Of a stretch of DNA of 26,610 nucleotides, positions 5,033 to 14,542 are shown piece by piece (the stretch's first letter is position 1; each line of letters begins with the position of its first letter). The notes beneath the pieces are model-generated. The model searched no databases. It saw only the letters and a program-made list of their open reading frames with translations, and had not been told where the DNA came from. The DNA is taken from positions 1 to 26,610 of the IMG/VR virus record IMGVR_UViG_3300027749_000435; one strand, given 5' to 3'. The position numbers and the translations under genes were made by a program. Source of the DNA: a virus.

Positions 5033-8000
5033 TTCCTCCAAACATTATTTTATACATTTTAGGATTTGTTTTCTTAAGTTCTTCTTTGCTTATTTTTCCT
5101 TTTTCTTTTATCGGTTCTTTTTTATCAGTACCAAGTCCACCCGCTAGAATTGCATGTCCTAAAGACTCTAAAAATATTTTAGCAGTTTCATTATTTTTAT
5201 TTTTATCATATTTTTCTTTAAAATAATGAGTTATCGCTTCCCCAACCGGTATAGGAGTTTGATTTCTCAATATATATTCCATAAAACCAATCCCTCTTTT
5301 CTTTTTATCTTTTCCTCCAATAAATGCTAATGGATTATTCATTACATCTTTTTTTAATGCAATATCAGTAACAGTTCCTGCAATAGGACTTAACATATAT
5401 CTTCCTTGAGTTGACAAAGAATTCAATACACTAGATTTATGTTTTTCTCCAATCACTTGTTTATAGGATATTTCTCCAAGAGAAGCTAATAATTTATATG
5501 ATTGGTCATTTGATTTAGTTAATGGAATATAACTACCATCTTCTAATTTTGTACATAAAAAATCAGGCTTAGTAGGGTCAGTAACATTTACTTTTTCTTT
5601 TGAACCTAATGTTGCCAATACAAATTGATTTAAAGCCAATGCCGCTGCATGAACTGCTAATCCTTCCATCTGCCTTCTTAATGTAATTTTAGCTACATAT
5701 TTTTCTCCAACACTTGATTTACTATTTAATAAAGTACCCAATGCTCTAGTAGGATTCAATATTGTAGATTGGTATTTTGCAACAGTTAAATTCTTAGCAA
5801 ACAATACTGTATTAGCTACTTCTTCTAAACCACCGAGATGACCTCTTGTGGTTACTCTCCCTGCTTCAGTTTTATATTTAGAAGAGCCACTTGAATAATT
5901 ATATTCAGCAACTAAATTTTTTAAAAAATTAGGGTCTGATTTTATTATCTCAGGCGCTTTATTATATTGTTCGCTCATTTGAGATAGTCTAATTGCTTTT
6001 AAAGCAAAAAAAGCTCTTTCTCCTGCTGAATTAGATTTTCCTACTTCATATCCTGTATTATGAACCTCAGGATTAATATCTGCTCCTTCTTTTAAAAATA
6101 AATAATAATTAGGGTCAGCTAAGTGCACAATTTTAGCTTGCTCATAATATTTTTTACTAAACATATATTTATATTGATTTGTAAACATTTTCATAGAGTG
6201 ACTATACTCAGATGGTCTTTTTAAACCACCAATTAAATGCGTCATAAATCCAACTCCACCGTGTCCATAAACTTTAATTTTACGAAACATATCAGGAATT
6301 GATTTTAATGCTAATACAAATTTAGGAGTATTTGCTTCTTTAATAAACTCCCTAGCTAAATTCTGAGCCTGATTGATTTTATTTCTTTTTTCATACATAT
6401 CAACAGTAGTAACTCTTGATGATTTAGGTAATACAATAGCCTCCATAGTTTGTCTAACATTGTTTAATCCTAAATCTTCTGTTACCATTCTAACCATATC
6501 TGCAAATTCAACTCCTTTATCTAAGTATGTTTCTTTGGCATAATCCCAAATAGCTTTAGCTTGAGATGGATTAAATTTATTATCTGTCTTTCCTTTTAAA
6601 TTTTCTCTTAATTTAATAAGTCTATCTTGATATTTAACATCTTTAAGAGTAGCTGTCAAATCAGATATCTCTTTAGCCCATACAGAACTTTCTTTAGTAG
6701 GTTTTACTTTTCCTGATTGAACATCGTCAATTTGTTTTTGTAGCTGTTTTATTCTTTGTTTTATTTTTTTATCTATATCATCAGTTTCTTTAGTAGATAA
6801 ATCTATTTCCTTTTCTTTTTTACCATTTTTTTTCTCGTACTGTTCTGCTAATTCATCTTTAGCCTTAGATATTTTATCATAAGTATCTTGCAATTCTGTT
6901 TTAGCTTTAGCTATATCATCAGCAAGTTTCTGCACTAAATCAGATTGTTCCTTAGTAAGTTCATCTACATTTAATTCTTTCTTAAATTCATTTTCTAATT
7001 TATAAAAAGAACCGTCGTAAATATCTGTCTCACCCCTAAAGGCAGCACCTGTTTTACTCCAAGCAAGTTTAGTAGGAGCTATAACATCTTTATTAAATTT
7101 GTCAGCTTTTGCTTTGGCCTCGATATACTCAGGACTATCTATTCCTTTTTTATATGCTTCATTTACATCCTTTATTAATGTATCTTCAAAGTGAGCTCTT
7201 GCTACAGCCAATTCTTCAGCAGTAAGTACTTCTCCACTTTTTACTTTTTCTACAATAGCATCAATGTCCGCTCCTGCTTTTAATAGTTCACGACCTACTT
7301 GTACAGCATCCTCGCTATTCCAACCTTCACCGGGTACAGGGGCCTCTAATCCTAACTCGTTAGCAACCCTTTTCATTGATTCATTTCTAATACCAACCCT
7401 TAGAGATTCAGGTTCTTCAGTTGGCTTCTCTACAGGCTTAGGTTCTTCTATTGTAGTAATATCAGGAGTTTTTACTTCTAAAACTTTAGCAGGTTCAGCA
7501 GTAGGTATAGCATTTTTTTTATCGTAAAGTTTTTTTAACTTATTTGATGTTTTTTTTAGGTCTATTTTAGCCTCACTTAAGTCATCTTTATATGAATCAA
7601 TGATATCCTGTTGGTCTTCTTTAAAGTTTTCAATTTGATATTTTATTTCTTCTATCTTATCTAACTTTTCATCTCGACTTAAAGATTTATCTTTTTTAAC
7701 TTCTTCAAGTTCTTTTTTAATTTTTTCTTTTAATTCAACAATTCCCTCTTTAGTATTACTTTGTTCTGTTTTTATTTCATCTTGAATATCTTCAATTTTA
7801 CTTTCGTAATAGTTTACATCATCTTCAAGTTGAGATATTTCTTTATTTAATTTATATAATTCTTTAGATTCTACAGTAGCAACCTCAGTAGGCTCCTCTA
7901 CAGTAGCAACCTCAGTAGGCTTAGTTTCATTCCAATTTTCTATAACTTTAACTTTTCCAAAATCACGGACAAGTGCTTTTCTTGATTTAAATCTATCTAA

Positions 8001-10814
8001 GCTTTTATCTCCTACATTTTTTTCTATTGAACCATATTTTTTTGCTGATTCATTATCATATGTTCCAATATGCATAAGTTCTACTTCTGCATTAAAAAAG
8101 TTACGTTTACTAGGGTCTACTCTTGGATTTTCAAGAAGCTTATATACATATCTTTGACCATTCTCATCTCTAATATAAATATCTCCTACCTTTAATTCAT
8201 TTGCATTTATTTCTTTTGTTTTATAATCTCTAGGATTTATTTTAGTTGGCTTATTTTCATTGGTAATTTTTTTATTTAAAATATCTATAGCCTGTTCCTT
8301 AGTCAGATTATTTTTTCTTGCAATACCATCATTAGCTCTTTTATCAGGGAATGATATATTATAAGTATCTCCTACCTTAGAAATATAAGTTTTTTCAGCA
8401 ATTTCAATAGGAGCTCCCACACCACTTAAATCTGATTTAGCTTTTTCATCTATTGCAGTTATAAATTCTTCAGCAGTTTTTGGTCCTTCAGGAGTAACCT
8501 CAGTAGGCTTTACTTCTTCAGTAACTACTTCTTGCGGTTGAGATTCAATTCTTTTTACTTCATCTAATTTAGCCTGTGCTTCTTCTTTGGTTTTAAAAGT
8601 CAAAGGATTGCCATCTAAATCAGTTATTGTTTTCATAGATGGATTATTACCTTCTGATGCAGGGGTATAGTTTCCAATTAAAAACTCTCCATTATTTTCC
8701 TGAACAGTCATATTAGGAACGTCTTGGTCAAAATAAGTTTTATAATCCTTTACTTCTTGCGGTTGCGCATTAGTGATAGTTTGTTCGGTAGGGATTTCAG
8801 GTTTGGCGTTTCCTTCGCCCACTTTTTGCAGTCCCAATTCGGGTTGTTCTGTGCGTAGCACGCTTTCATTTGTTCTTTGCTTTTGAATGGCATCTTGTTC
8901 TTTTTTAAGGGTTTCTAAATTATTTATTTCAGTATCTATTTCGGCAATTCTAGGATTATTATCATCTTTAATTGTCTCTAATTCAGATTCTAGTTTAGCT
9001 ATTTTTACTTCAGGAGTTTCTATAACTGCATTATTTGTCAAGTCAGTTAACTCTGTATTTAAACCTTCTAATATTTGTCTTTTTTCATCTATATTAGTCT
9101 TAGCAGTATCTCTATCTGCTTGGGATTCTAAGTCTGTAAATCCTAATGATGCTTCGTCTAAACTAGCTTGAGCTTCAGATATTTTAGTGTTTAATTCTTT
9201 TTTCTTTAAACCAAGTTCAGAATTATCGAAATAATCAGCAATAGCAGCTGCTTTTTTAGTATAAAAACTTTTTTGGTCATCATTAAGGTCTTCATTATTA
9301 TTGATATCTTCAATAACAGCATCTTTATTTTCTACTATATTATTTATAGTAGTATGAGCATCCAATTGATTTTGAATTTTTAATGCTTGGTCTCCTAATT
9401 TTTTCTTTAACTCTAAATCAGGTTCTTTAAGAATAGCATCTCTCAATTGGTTTCTTGATTCTGTCAAATCTTTTACATCAGTTTCTGTTAGATTTTCATT
9501 ATGTGCTATTTCTAAATTATCTTTAGTTTCATTTAATACTCTAACATAAGAACCTAATGGGTCAGTCTTTAAAACATTATCATAATAATGATTAAGTTCA
9601 TTATGATTCTTATATAAACTTCCTGCATGAAGTAAACTAAATCCAATACCCATTGCTGCTTCTTGAGTCACTTCTCCTTTTGACAATAATCTTTGTTCAG
9701 TAATACCTGTTCTTAAAGCTCTAGCAGTAGTAAATACACCTGCTGTAGCTAAGGGATTAACTATAGCTGTAGCAACTGCACTATTGACTCCTGCCTTAGC
9801 TACTTGTTTGGCTATTACGGGAGTTACTTTTCCTGTAATTTCACCTAAACCATGTAGATATAAGCCTTCTGCGAATCCTTCTATACCTCCTTTTAATCCT
9901 TGTATAAAAGTATTATCATTCTCTTTTGCATTAGCCATAGCCTCTGTAGCGCCTTTTGCAGCCATTATCTTTGTCATTGCTGACTTTGCTCCTTCTTCTA
10001 AAAATTTAACTGCTTTAGGGGCATATTTTTTAATTAAAGGTTTTGCTTCAGTTACAGCCTTTTCAGTCCATAAAGTAGCTTTTCCTATTGCAGGCTCAGG
10101 ATTTTCTAAAAGTGCTGCTCCTAATATTTCAGGTACAAATCCAACTACTCCTTTTGCAACTTCTGTAGGTAAATTTCCTTCAGGTAAAGATTCTTTTTGA
10201 TACTTATCAATTCTTTTTATAGCATTTTGAATATGCGCAGAACCAAGACCTAGACCTGCTGTAAGAAGATTCTTTTGGTCTTGTGGTAAAGCAGAATTTA
10301 TTATTTTGGAAATAAGACCTTGTTGCTCAGCAGGTTTATAAGTCTCTGTTGCACCTTTACTTGCCATATTTTGCTTAACAGCATCAGTAATAGGAGTAGC
10401 AGTATCAGGTACTTTATCATCAAAAAATCCTGTTTCTTTCAACATATTTTTTGAAGAGTTTATAATATTATCGGCCCAAGTAAGGGCAGTCTTTGCTCCT
10501 TCAGATTCAAGAGCACCTAAATAATTTGCTGTCTTTTTAAAAACACCGTCTTCATTTTGTGACTGCGTAGCCAATGAACCAACTGCCGAAGGTGATTCCG
10601 TAGTATTTTGTTGAGGAATTTGAGTGTTTGATTCCCCAATACCTTTTTTTTTTACGTCTGTATCAAAATTAACTTGATTTGAATATTGAGGATATTTTTC
10701 AACCATTTTTTTAGCCAATGTAAGGTCATCAACATTTGCATATTGAGGATATTTAGCTTTTACTTTTTGAGCAAATTCTTGTGGAGTAATTGGATTTTGA
10801 GTATCTTCTTCCAT
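5028..10814 (-). CDS. giant modular putative internal/ejected virion protein, 1928 aa
   Basis: It is the last gene of the leftward virion operon. In order it shows: residues 10-50, a duplicated KYPQY motif domain (KYPQYANVDD, KYPQYSNQVN); about 180-395, Gly/Ala-rich amphipathic and hydrophobic helices that could associate with membrane; about 430-660, coiled coil; 690-960, three or more small beta-containing modules separated by Pro/Thr/Glu/Val linkers; 985-1100 and 1290-1370, Lys/Glu coiled coils; and about 1500-1928, a C-terminal domain with YGHGGVGFMTHLIGGLKRPS, of the type found at the ends of very large phage polyvalent proteins. Size, position after tail genes and membrane-seeking segments suggest a cargo protein carried in the particle and injected with DNA. 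No catalytic motif was recognised. It starts four bases after the upstream stop. Confidence 0.85.
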   Translation of the reverse strand: MEEDTQNPITPQEFAQKVKAKYPQYANVDDLTLAKKMVEKYPQYSNQVNFDTDVKKKGIGESNTQIPQQNTTESPSAVGSLATQSQNEDGVFKKTANYLGALESEGAKTALTWADNIINSSKNMLKETGFFDDKVPDTATPITDAVKQNMASKGATETYKPAEQQGLISKIINSALPQDQKNLLTAGLGLGSAHIQNAIKRIDKYQKESLPEGNLPTEVAKGVVGFVPEILGAALLENPEPAIGKATLWTEKAVTEAKPLIKKYAPKAVKFLEEGAKSAMTKIMAAKGATEAMANAKENDNTFIQGLKGGIEGFAEGLYLHGLGEITGKVTPVIAKQVAKAGVNSAVATAIVNPLATAGVFTTARALRTGITEQRLLSKGEVTQEAAMGIGFSLLHAGSLYKNHNELNHYYDNVLKTDPLGSYVRVLNETKDNLEIAHNENLTETDVKDLTESRNQLRDAILKEPDLELKKKLGDQALKIQNQLDAHTTINNIVENKDAVIEDINNNEDLNDDQKSFYTKKAAAIADYFDNSELGLKKKELNTKISEAQASLDEASLGFTDLESQADRDTAKTNIDEKRQILEGLNTELTDLTNNAVIETPEVKIAKLESELETIKDDNNPRIAEIDTEINNLETLKKEQDAIQKQRTNESVLRTEQPELGLQKVGEGNAKPEIPTEQTITNAQPQEVKDYKTYFDQDVPNMTVQENNGEFLIGNYTPASEGNNPSMKTITDLDGNPLTFKTKEEAQAKLDEVKRIESQPQEVVTEEVKPTEVTPEGPKTAEEFITAIDEKAKSDLSGVGAPIEIAEKTYISKVGDTYNISFPDKRANDGIARKNNLTKEQAIDILNKKITNENKPTKINPRDYKTKEINANELKVGDIYIRDENGQRYVYKLLENPRVDPSKRNFFNAEVELMHIGTYDNESAKKYGSIEKNVGDKSLDRFKSRKALVRDFGKVKVIENWNETKPTEVATVEEPTEVATVESKELYKLNKEISQLEDDVNYYESKIEDIQDEIKTEQSNTKEGIVELKEKIKKELEEVKKDKSLSRDEKLDKIEEIKYQIENFKEDQQDIIDSYKDDLSEAKIDLKKTSNKLKKLYDKKNAIPTAEPAKVLEVKTPDITTIEEPKPVEKPTEEPESLRVGIRNESMKRVANELGLEAPVPGEGWNSEDAVQVGRELLKAGADIDAIVEKVKSGEVLTAEELAVARAHFEDTLIKDVNEAYKKGIDSPEYIEAKAKADKFNKDVIAPTKLAWSKTGAAFRGETDIYDGSFYKLENEFKKELNVDELTKEQSDLVQKLADDIAKAKTELQDTYDKISKAKDELAEQYEKKNGKKEKEIDLSTKETDDIDKKIKQRIKQLQKQIDDVQSGKVKPTKESSVWAKEISDLTATLKDVKYQDRLIKLRENLKGKTDNKFNPSQAKAIWDYAKETYLDKGVEFADMVRMVTEDLGLNNVRQTMEAIVLPKSSRVTTVDMYEKRNKINQAQNLAREFIKEANTPKFVLALKSIPDMFRKIKVYGHGGVGFMTHLIGGLKRPSEYSHSMKMFTNQYKYMFSKKYYEQAKIVHLADPNYYLFLKEGADINPEVHNTGYEVGKSNSAGERAFFALKAIRLSQMSEQYNKAPEIIKSDPNFLKNLVAEYNYSSGSSKYKTEAGRVTTRGHLGGLEEVANTVLFAKNLTVAKYQSTILNPTRALGTLLNSKSSVGEKYVAKITLRRQMEGLAVHAAALALNQFVLATLGSKEKVNVTDPTKPDFLCTKLEDGSYIPLTKSNDQSYKLLASLGEISYKQVIGEKHKSSVLNSLSTQGRYMLSPIAGTVTDIALKKDVMNNPLAFIGGKDKKKRGIGFMEYILRNQTPIPVGEAITHYFKEKYDKNKNNETAKIFLESLGHAILAGGLGTDKKEPIKEKGKISKEELKKTNPKMYKIMFGGS
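7870..7921. repeat. 25-bp direct repeat in the linker of the 1928-aa gene
   Basis: A 25-base unit (7870-7894) recurs exactly at 7897-7921, giving a 27-base period. In the - strand protein it encodes two copies of (E)PTEVATVE at about residues 965-983, a Pro/Thr/Glu/Val linker between a beta module and a coiled coil. A related PTEVT motif occurs near residue 770. The in-frame period keeps the linker open and suggests expansion by slippage or duplication. Confidence 0.85.
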
Positions 10815-10818
10815 AATA

Positions 10819-12456
10819 TTATAATCCCAATCCTAATGGGTCGTTATTTGAGTTTGTATTATTTGTAGCAGGAGTAACAGGAGGAGTTGGAGTTCCTAGT
10901 GTAGCTTGATATTGTCTTTTATAGTAATCTTTTGCTTCTTTAATGTCATAGAAATTATATCCCGGATTCTCAGGATTAGGTATCTTCCTTACCATTGTCG
11001 ACAAAAGAGGAGCGCTATCAATATCGTTTTTTAAAAATTTATTTTTCTTAATAATAGTTGAACTTTCTGTGCCTGTAGTTCCTTCTGCTTCTGTCTTATT
11101 TCCTGAAGATTCCCTACCTAATATTTGGTATCCTTTAAGCTCAAGAGCTCCATTGCTATTATTATATCCTATATTAGTTATTACGTTTTGTATTCCTTTA
11201 CCTTCATTACTAACTAAGTGCTCAATTCTTTGAGATACTCCGTCAATTGGTTTACCTTGAGGACTAACTCCTTTTGTTCTAAGAATTTCTCCAACTACTA
11301 TTGGCTCAACTGCTTTACTTGCGGCAGTAGGAGCTCTGAATTCTGCTTCTGCCGCTGCTCTTGTTCTTGCTGATTCTTGTAATTGACTTTGAGATGTCAT
11401 GGACATTTTTACTTCACTATCCATCTTACTCAATATGTTTGTTCTAACCCAATCAGAAGCTTCTTTTTTCTGAGCCTGATAATTAGGACCACTAGCATCT
11501 AAAGCAGTCATTGAAGTAGTAGGGTCAACTTTTACAAGTATTTTATTTTTATCAGTAGCGGCTTCTGATTTGCTAAACGTAAAAGATTTATCATTATATT
11601 TTCCTAAGTTCTCAGTTAATACTGAACTTAAATTATATTCATTAGAAAAATAAGAACCAATTTGTTGGTCTATAGCATCATTCATACTCTTAACTGTTCT
11701 TGCAAATTCAGGATGATTTTTCATAGCCCCTATTCCTAAAAATTCAGTAATACTACCTGCTCTAGCAGTATTTGCCGCTCTATACAACACATCTTTTCTA
11801 TCCCCAAAAGCTTTAACAGAGTCATTAGTTGCTTTCTCAACATCGAATGTAGGTATATCGTGAGCTATTTTACCCGCAATAACTCCTACGGGAGCTATGT
11901 CTTTAGAAAGAACACGCACTGTTTTACCATCAATTACTTTGTCCTCCATTAAACCAATGCCTACAGTTCCGTCAAAAGGATTTATAATAGCTTTTGAGTT
12001 ATTAAAATTAGCATATCCTTCAACCATAGACATATTGAATATATTCATAGATTGTAATACACCTGAAGTGACACCATCCATTTTATCCTTAAATTTTTCT
12101 TGATATGCTTTCGAAAGGTCAAATAATGCTTTTGTGCCATCCATTTGGTTTTGCATCCTTAAAGTCTTATCTCTTTCGCTCATCTGACCTCTCTTGAACA
12201 AGTTGTCATCAATTCTAATTTGTTCAATTACATCGTGAGAATAATTATTTATAAATGTATTTGCACTTTCATTTTCTCCTTGAGGAGCTATTGATGCATC
12301 ATTTATTGATTTACGAGTAGCTTGGTCATACGCATCTTTCTTTTCTTCACGAAGACGATTTGTCTCTAATAACATTCCGCTAACGCTTTTTCCTACTGCA
12401 TACCAATCTGTTTGATTACTTGCGTCTCTTTCTGCGTACTTATATCCTAAAGGCAT
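10819..12456 (-). CDS. putative internal/ejected virion protein, 545 aa
   Basis: The protein starts MPLGYKYAERDASNQTDWYA and is largely helical, Gln/Asn/Ser/Ala/Lys rich, without Cys-based or enzymatic motifs. A long helical first half (about 25-130) is followed by a mixed region with FDGTVGIGLMED and VLSKDIAPVGVIAG (about 160-200), more helices, and a disordered C-terminus with TPTPPVTPATNNTNSNNDPL. It lies between the 265-aa and 1928-aa genes, 18 bases and 4 bases from them. In short-tailed phages this place after tail genes is held by internal core proteins that are ejected into the cell, so the same role is inferred here. A tail-fibre role is less likely because of the helical composition. 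Confidence 0.7.
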   Translation of the reverse strand: MPLGYKYAERDASNQTDWYAVGKSVSGMLLETNRLREEKKDAYDQATRKSINDASIAPQGENESANTFINNYSHDVIEQIRIDDNLFKRGQMSERDKTLRMQNQMDGTKALFDLSKAYQEKFKDKMDGVTSGVLQSMNIFNMSMVEGYANFNNSKAIINPFDGTVGIGLMEDKVIDGKTVRVLSKDIAPVGVIAGKIAHDIPTFDVEKATNDSVKAFGDRKDVLYRAANTARAGSITEFLGIGAMKNHPEFARTVKSMNDAIDQQIGSYFSNEYNLSSVLTENLGKYNDKSFTFSKSEAATDKNKILVKVDPTTSMTALDASGPNYQAQKKEASDWVRTNILSKMDSEVKMSMTSQSQLQESARTRAAAEAEFRAPTAASKAVEPIVVGEILRTKGVSPQGKPIDGVSQRIEHLVSNEGKGIQNVITNIGYNNSNGALELKGYQILGRESSGNKTEAEGTTGTESSTIIKKNKFLKNDIDSAPLLSTMVRKIPNPENPGYNFYDIKEAKDYYKRQYQATLGTPTPPVTPATNNTNSNNDPLGLGL

Positions 12457-12474
12457 AGTTTATTTTTTTAAATA

Positions 12475-13272
12475 TTAAAATCCAACCCCACTTGAGTTTT
12501 GACCAAATGGATTATAGTAATTTTGATTAAATGGATTATAGTAATTAGGGTTTAATTGTTGAGCATTTGGAACTTGCGCTGTAGGTGTAGAATAATTTGT
12601 AGTCATAGGCATAAAAGGATTATAAGTTAAATTACCTATCCCATTTGAGGTAGTTCTTCCCGCTTGAGTAAGACCTCCTTCAGGCATCACTGACTGTACT
12701 TCTTTTCTTCCCTGATTAAGATACAAAGGCATCATATTTACTCCTTGTTGAAGCATATCGCCAACTCCTGCCAATGCCTGAGCTTTTGCTTGGGCCGCAT
12801 CTGTTTCTGCTTGTTTAGCTATTTCTTGTTGACCTGCAACTTCTCCTAAATCTAATTGAACGTTTAAATCTCTAAGACGACTTTGCTCTGCAATTTGTCT
12901 TTGAGTAATAGCTGATGACTCAGCGCTTTGACGTGTTGTAATACCCGCTTGCTGTAAATTCTGACCCATCGCAACTAATCCCGCAGTAGGTACGCCACCT
13001 CTTTCACTTTCAGCTCCCGCTTCAATTTGTTTAGAACCTAAAGAAAGCATAGCATCTCTCTCTAATTCATAAGGTGTTTTATTAATCGCTTCTTGAAGAG
13101 CAAAGTTTTGTTGTAGTTTTGCTCTAGCTGATGCCATTGCTTTAGCTGCATCTGCTTCTGCCTGTTTCTGCTTTGTTTTTTGTGCTCCTGCTTGCGCAAA
13201 AGACATTCCTGTCGAAGCTCCTGCTATTGCTAAACTGCCTAGTGCTATTGCTGTTGTTGTTGCTATTGCCAT
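12475..13272 (-). CDS. putative internal virion protein with N-terminal hydrophobic segment, 265 aa
   Basis: It begins MAIATTTAIALGSLAIAGAS, a hydrophobic Ala/Gly segment that could insert in a membrane, then a long Ala/Gln/Glu-rich helix (about 25-185: many QAEAD, AAKAM, QQEIAKQAE-like steps). A proline/asparagine/tyrosine-rich tail follows, with the repeat NPNYYNPFNQNYYNPFGQN. This plan (membrane-seeking start, helical body) is that of the smaller internal ejection proteins of T7-like phages such as gp14, and the position after tail genes agrees. It is separated by one base from the GNAT gene upstream. The assignment is by architecture and context, not by sequence homology I can verify. Confidence 0.65.
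   Translation of the reverse strand: MAIATTTAIALGSLAIAGASTGMSFAQAGAQKTKQKQAEADAAKAMASARAKLQQNFALQEAINKTPYELERDAMLSLGSKQIEAGAESERGGVPTAGLVAMGQNLQQAGITTRQSAESSAITQRQIAEQSRLRDLNVQLDLGEVAGQQEIAKQAETDAAQAKAQALAGVGDMLQQGVNMMPLYLNQGRKEVQSVMPEGGLTQAGRTTSNGIGNLTYNPFMPMTTNYSTPTAQVPNAQQLNPNYYNPFNQNYYNPFGQNSSGVGF
12505..12546. repeat. 18-bp direct repeat in the C-terminal NYYNPF coding region
   Basis: AAATGGATTATAGTAATT occurs at 12505-12522 and again at 12529-12546, a 24-base period. On the - strand it encodes two copies of NYYNPF near the end of the 265-aa protein. The period is a multiple of three, so the repeat preserves the frame; it probably arose by local duplication of a flexible tail. Confidence 0.85.
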
Positions 13273-13273
13273 T

Positions 13274-13684
13274 TTATAATATTTTTATCATTTCACTTGT
13301 GTAACTATCTCCTTTTGACCATCCTAAATCCTGATAGGTTTTTATTAAACTTTGATTCTTAATTAAAGCGTATCCGTATTTACTTCCTGTATTTTTACTT
13401 ATATTAGTAAGAGACTCTATTAATAACTTAATAGCTTCCCTTCTCTTGTCTTTTATTTTATATTCTTTATTTGAAACAATCCAATCTACCCAAGCCACAC
13501 TTGAGTTAGTCATGTATATGAAACCTGCGCAAATTGGTATATCTCCATCATAAACTATAATACCTCCTTTGCCATCATCAGGCAAAAAATCTTTAGCAGG
13601 TGCTGTCCAATTCCATTGTGCCCACCATCCTATAAGAATTTCTTGATAATCATTTTCATTTAGACCTCTAATAGTTAGTTCCAT
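13274..13684 (-). CDS. GNAT-like acyltransferase embedded in the virion operon, 136 aa
   Basis: The product begins MELTIRGLNENDY and contains GWWAQWNWTAPAKDFLPDDG, GGIIVYDGDIPICAGFIYM (the beta2-beta3 hairpin), VAWVDWIVSN (beta4), a helix KRREAIKLLIESL in the acetyl-CoA region, and LIKTYQDLGWSKG with a final strand, which together are the GNAT fold order. The usual Q/RxxGxG/A pyrophosphate loop is degenerate here, so activity is likely but unproven. A TTG at 13693 could extend it by three residues, but the ATG at 13684 gives the better N-terminus. I recall similar proteins embedded in virion gene clusters of other environmental phages. The target of acylation is unknown. Its stop is one base before the next gene. 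Confidence 0.8.
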   Translation of the reverse strand: MELTIRGLNENDYQEILIGWWAQWNWTAPAKDFLPDDGKGGIIVYDGDIPICAGFIYMTNSSVAWVDWIVSNKEYKIKDKRREAIKLLIESLTNISKNTGSKYGYALIKNQSLIKTYQDLGWSKGDSYTSEMIKIL

Positions 13685-13704
13685 ATAGCACAAAGATATT
13701 AAAT

Positions 13705-14520
13705 TTAAGGATAACTTTTCATTATATTAGCCTGAACTGCGAGAAGTTCAACTTTGCTAGTTGAATTATTTGTAGCTGTAAATGTACAATAATGTCCTAA
13801 CACTCCATGCGATTCTGCCACAGAATTTTTAATATATAAAAAATAAGCATTTTGAACAGGTATTGGAACTGTCGTATATCCCGGAACTGTTGTGGTAATA
13901 ACTATTCTATTTATACCATTAGGGTAGTCAGAATTTACAGCGGTTACTTTTCCTGCAAGCAAAGGAGTATTAGAAGGCGATTGAAAGAAATATAACAAAT
14001 CACCAATACTAATTATATTTCCTACTGCTACAAGTGGATTAATTGAAAAATTAATTGTAGTTCCTGATGTAACAGAAGAACTACTACCTATCCCATTTAA
14101 ACTTCTTAAGGCCAATTCTCCTATTGAGTTATTTCTAATAAATGCAAAATAAGACGCTTCTTTCTTTTGAAACCAAGTGTAGTCAATATATCCCGAATAT
14201 TGCAAGTCAGTTTGTAAAGTAATACCCCAAAGTGAATCTCCTTGAAGAGTTATTGTTTTGAACAATTTATTCTCAAGAACGGAATTATTAAATACGCTAG
14301 TAATACTACTAGGAGTATATGCTCCTGATGAATTACCCATCCTAGTCCACCAATCTTGGTAAAATGTATTACGAGATTCGTTTACATTGTGTCTATAAAT
14401 ATTACCTCCTTTAAATGTATAGAAATAATTGTTCATTCCAATCATCCAATCAGGTTGATAAGAGTAGTATGATACCCATCCTGTAACTCCTTCACTATAT
14501 GATAATGTATAATTTGGCAT
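13705..14520 (-). CDS. conserved tail-region structural protein, 271 aa
   Basis: The N-terminus reads MPNYTLSYSEGVTGWVSYYS then PDWMIGMNNYFYTFKGGN and IYRHNVNESRNTFY, followed by SITSVFNNSVLENKLFKTI, a Trp/Gly beta segment and KKEASYFAFIRNNS. I recognise this as a widespread phage structural family of marine and freshwater phages that sits beside tail genes, with no firmly assigned role. A beta-rich insertion (about residues 150-230) contains IGDLLYFF and GKVTAVNSD, similar in style to small modules in the capsid and ring proteins. It follows the 1611-aa gene by 22 bases and precedes the GNAT gene, so a tail or receptor-associated part is likely. Confidence 0.8.
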   Translation of the reverse strand: MPNYTLSYSEGVTGWVSYYSYQPDWMIGMNNYFYTFKGGNIYRHNVNESRNTFYQDWWTRMGNSSGAYTPSSITSVFNNSVLENKLFKTITLQGDSLWGITLQTDLQYSGYIDYTWFQKKEASYFAFIRNNSIGELALRSLNGIGSSSSVTSGTTINFSINPLVAVGNIISIGDLLYFFQSPSNTPLLAGKVTAVNSDYPNGINRIVITTTVPGYTTVPIPVQNAYFLYIKNSVAESHGVLGHYCTFTATNNSTSKVELLAVQANIMKSYP

Positions 14521-14542
14521 AGTTATTTTTAAATTTATATTT

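Noticed and set aside
8887-10200. ORFs of 94 and 138 codons on the + strand
   Set aside because: They lie opposite the 1928-aa gene, are Ser/Leu/Phe-rich in the way antisense frames of Glu/Lys/Asn-rich genes are, and lack operon context.
13685-13693. TTG start adding three residues to the GNAT-like protein
   Set aside because: The ATG at 13684 gives a normal beta1 start (MELTIRG); the extension MCY adds nothing.
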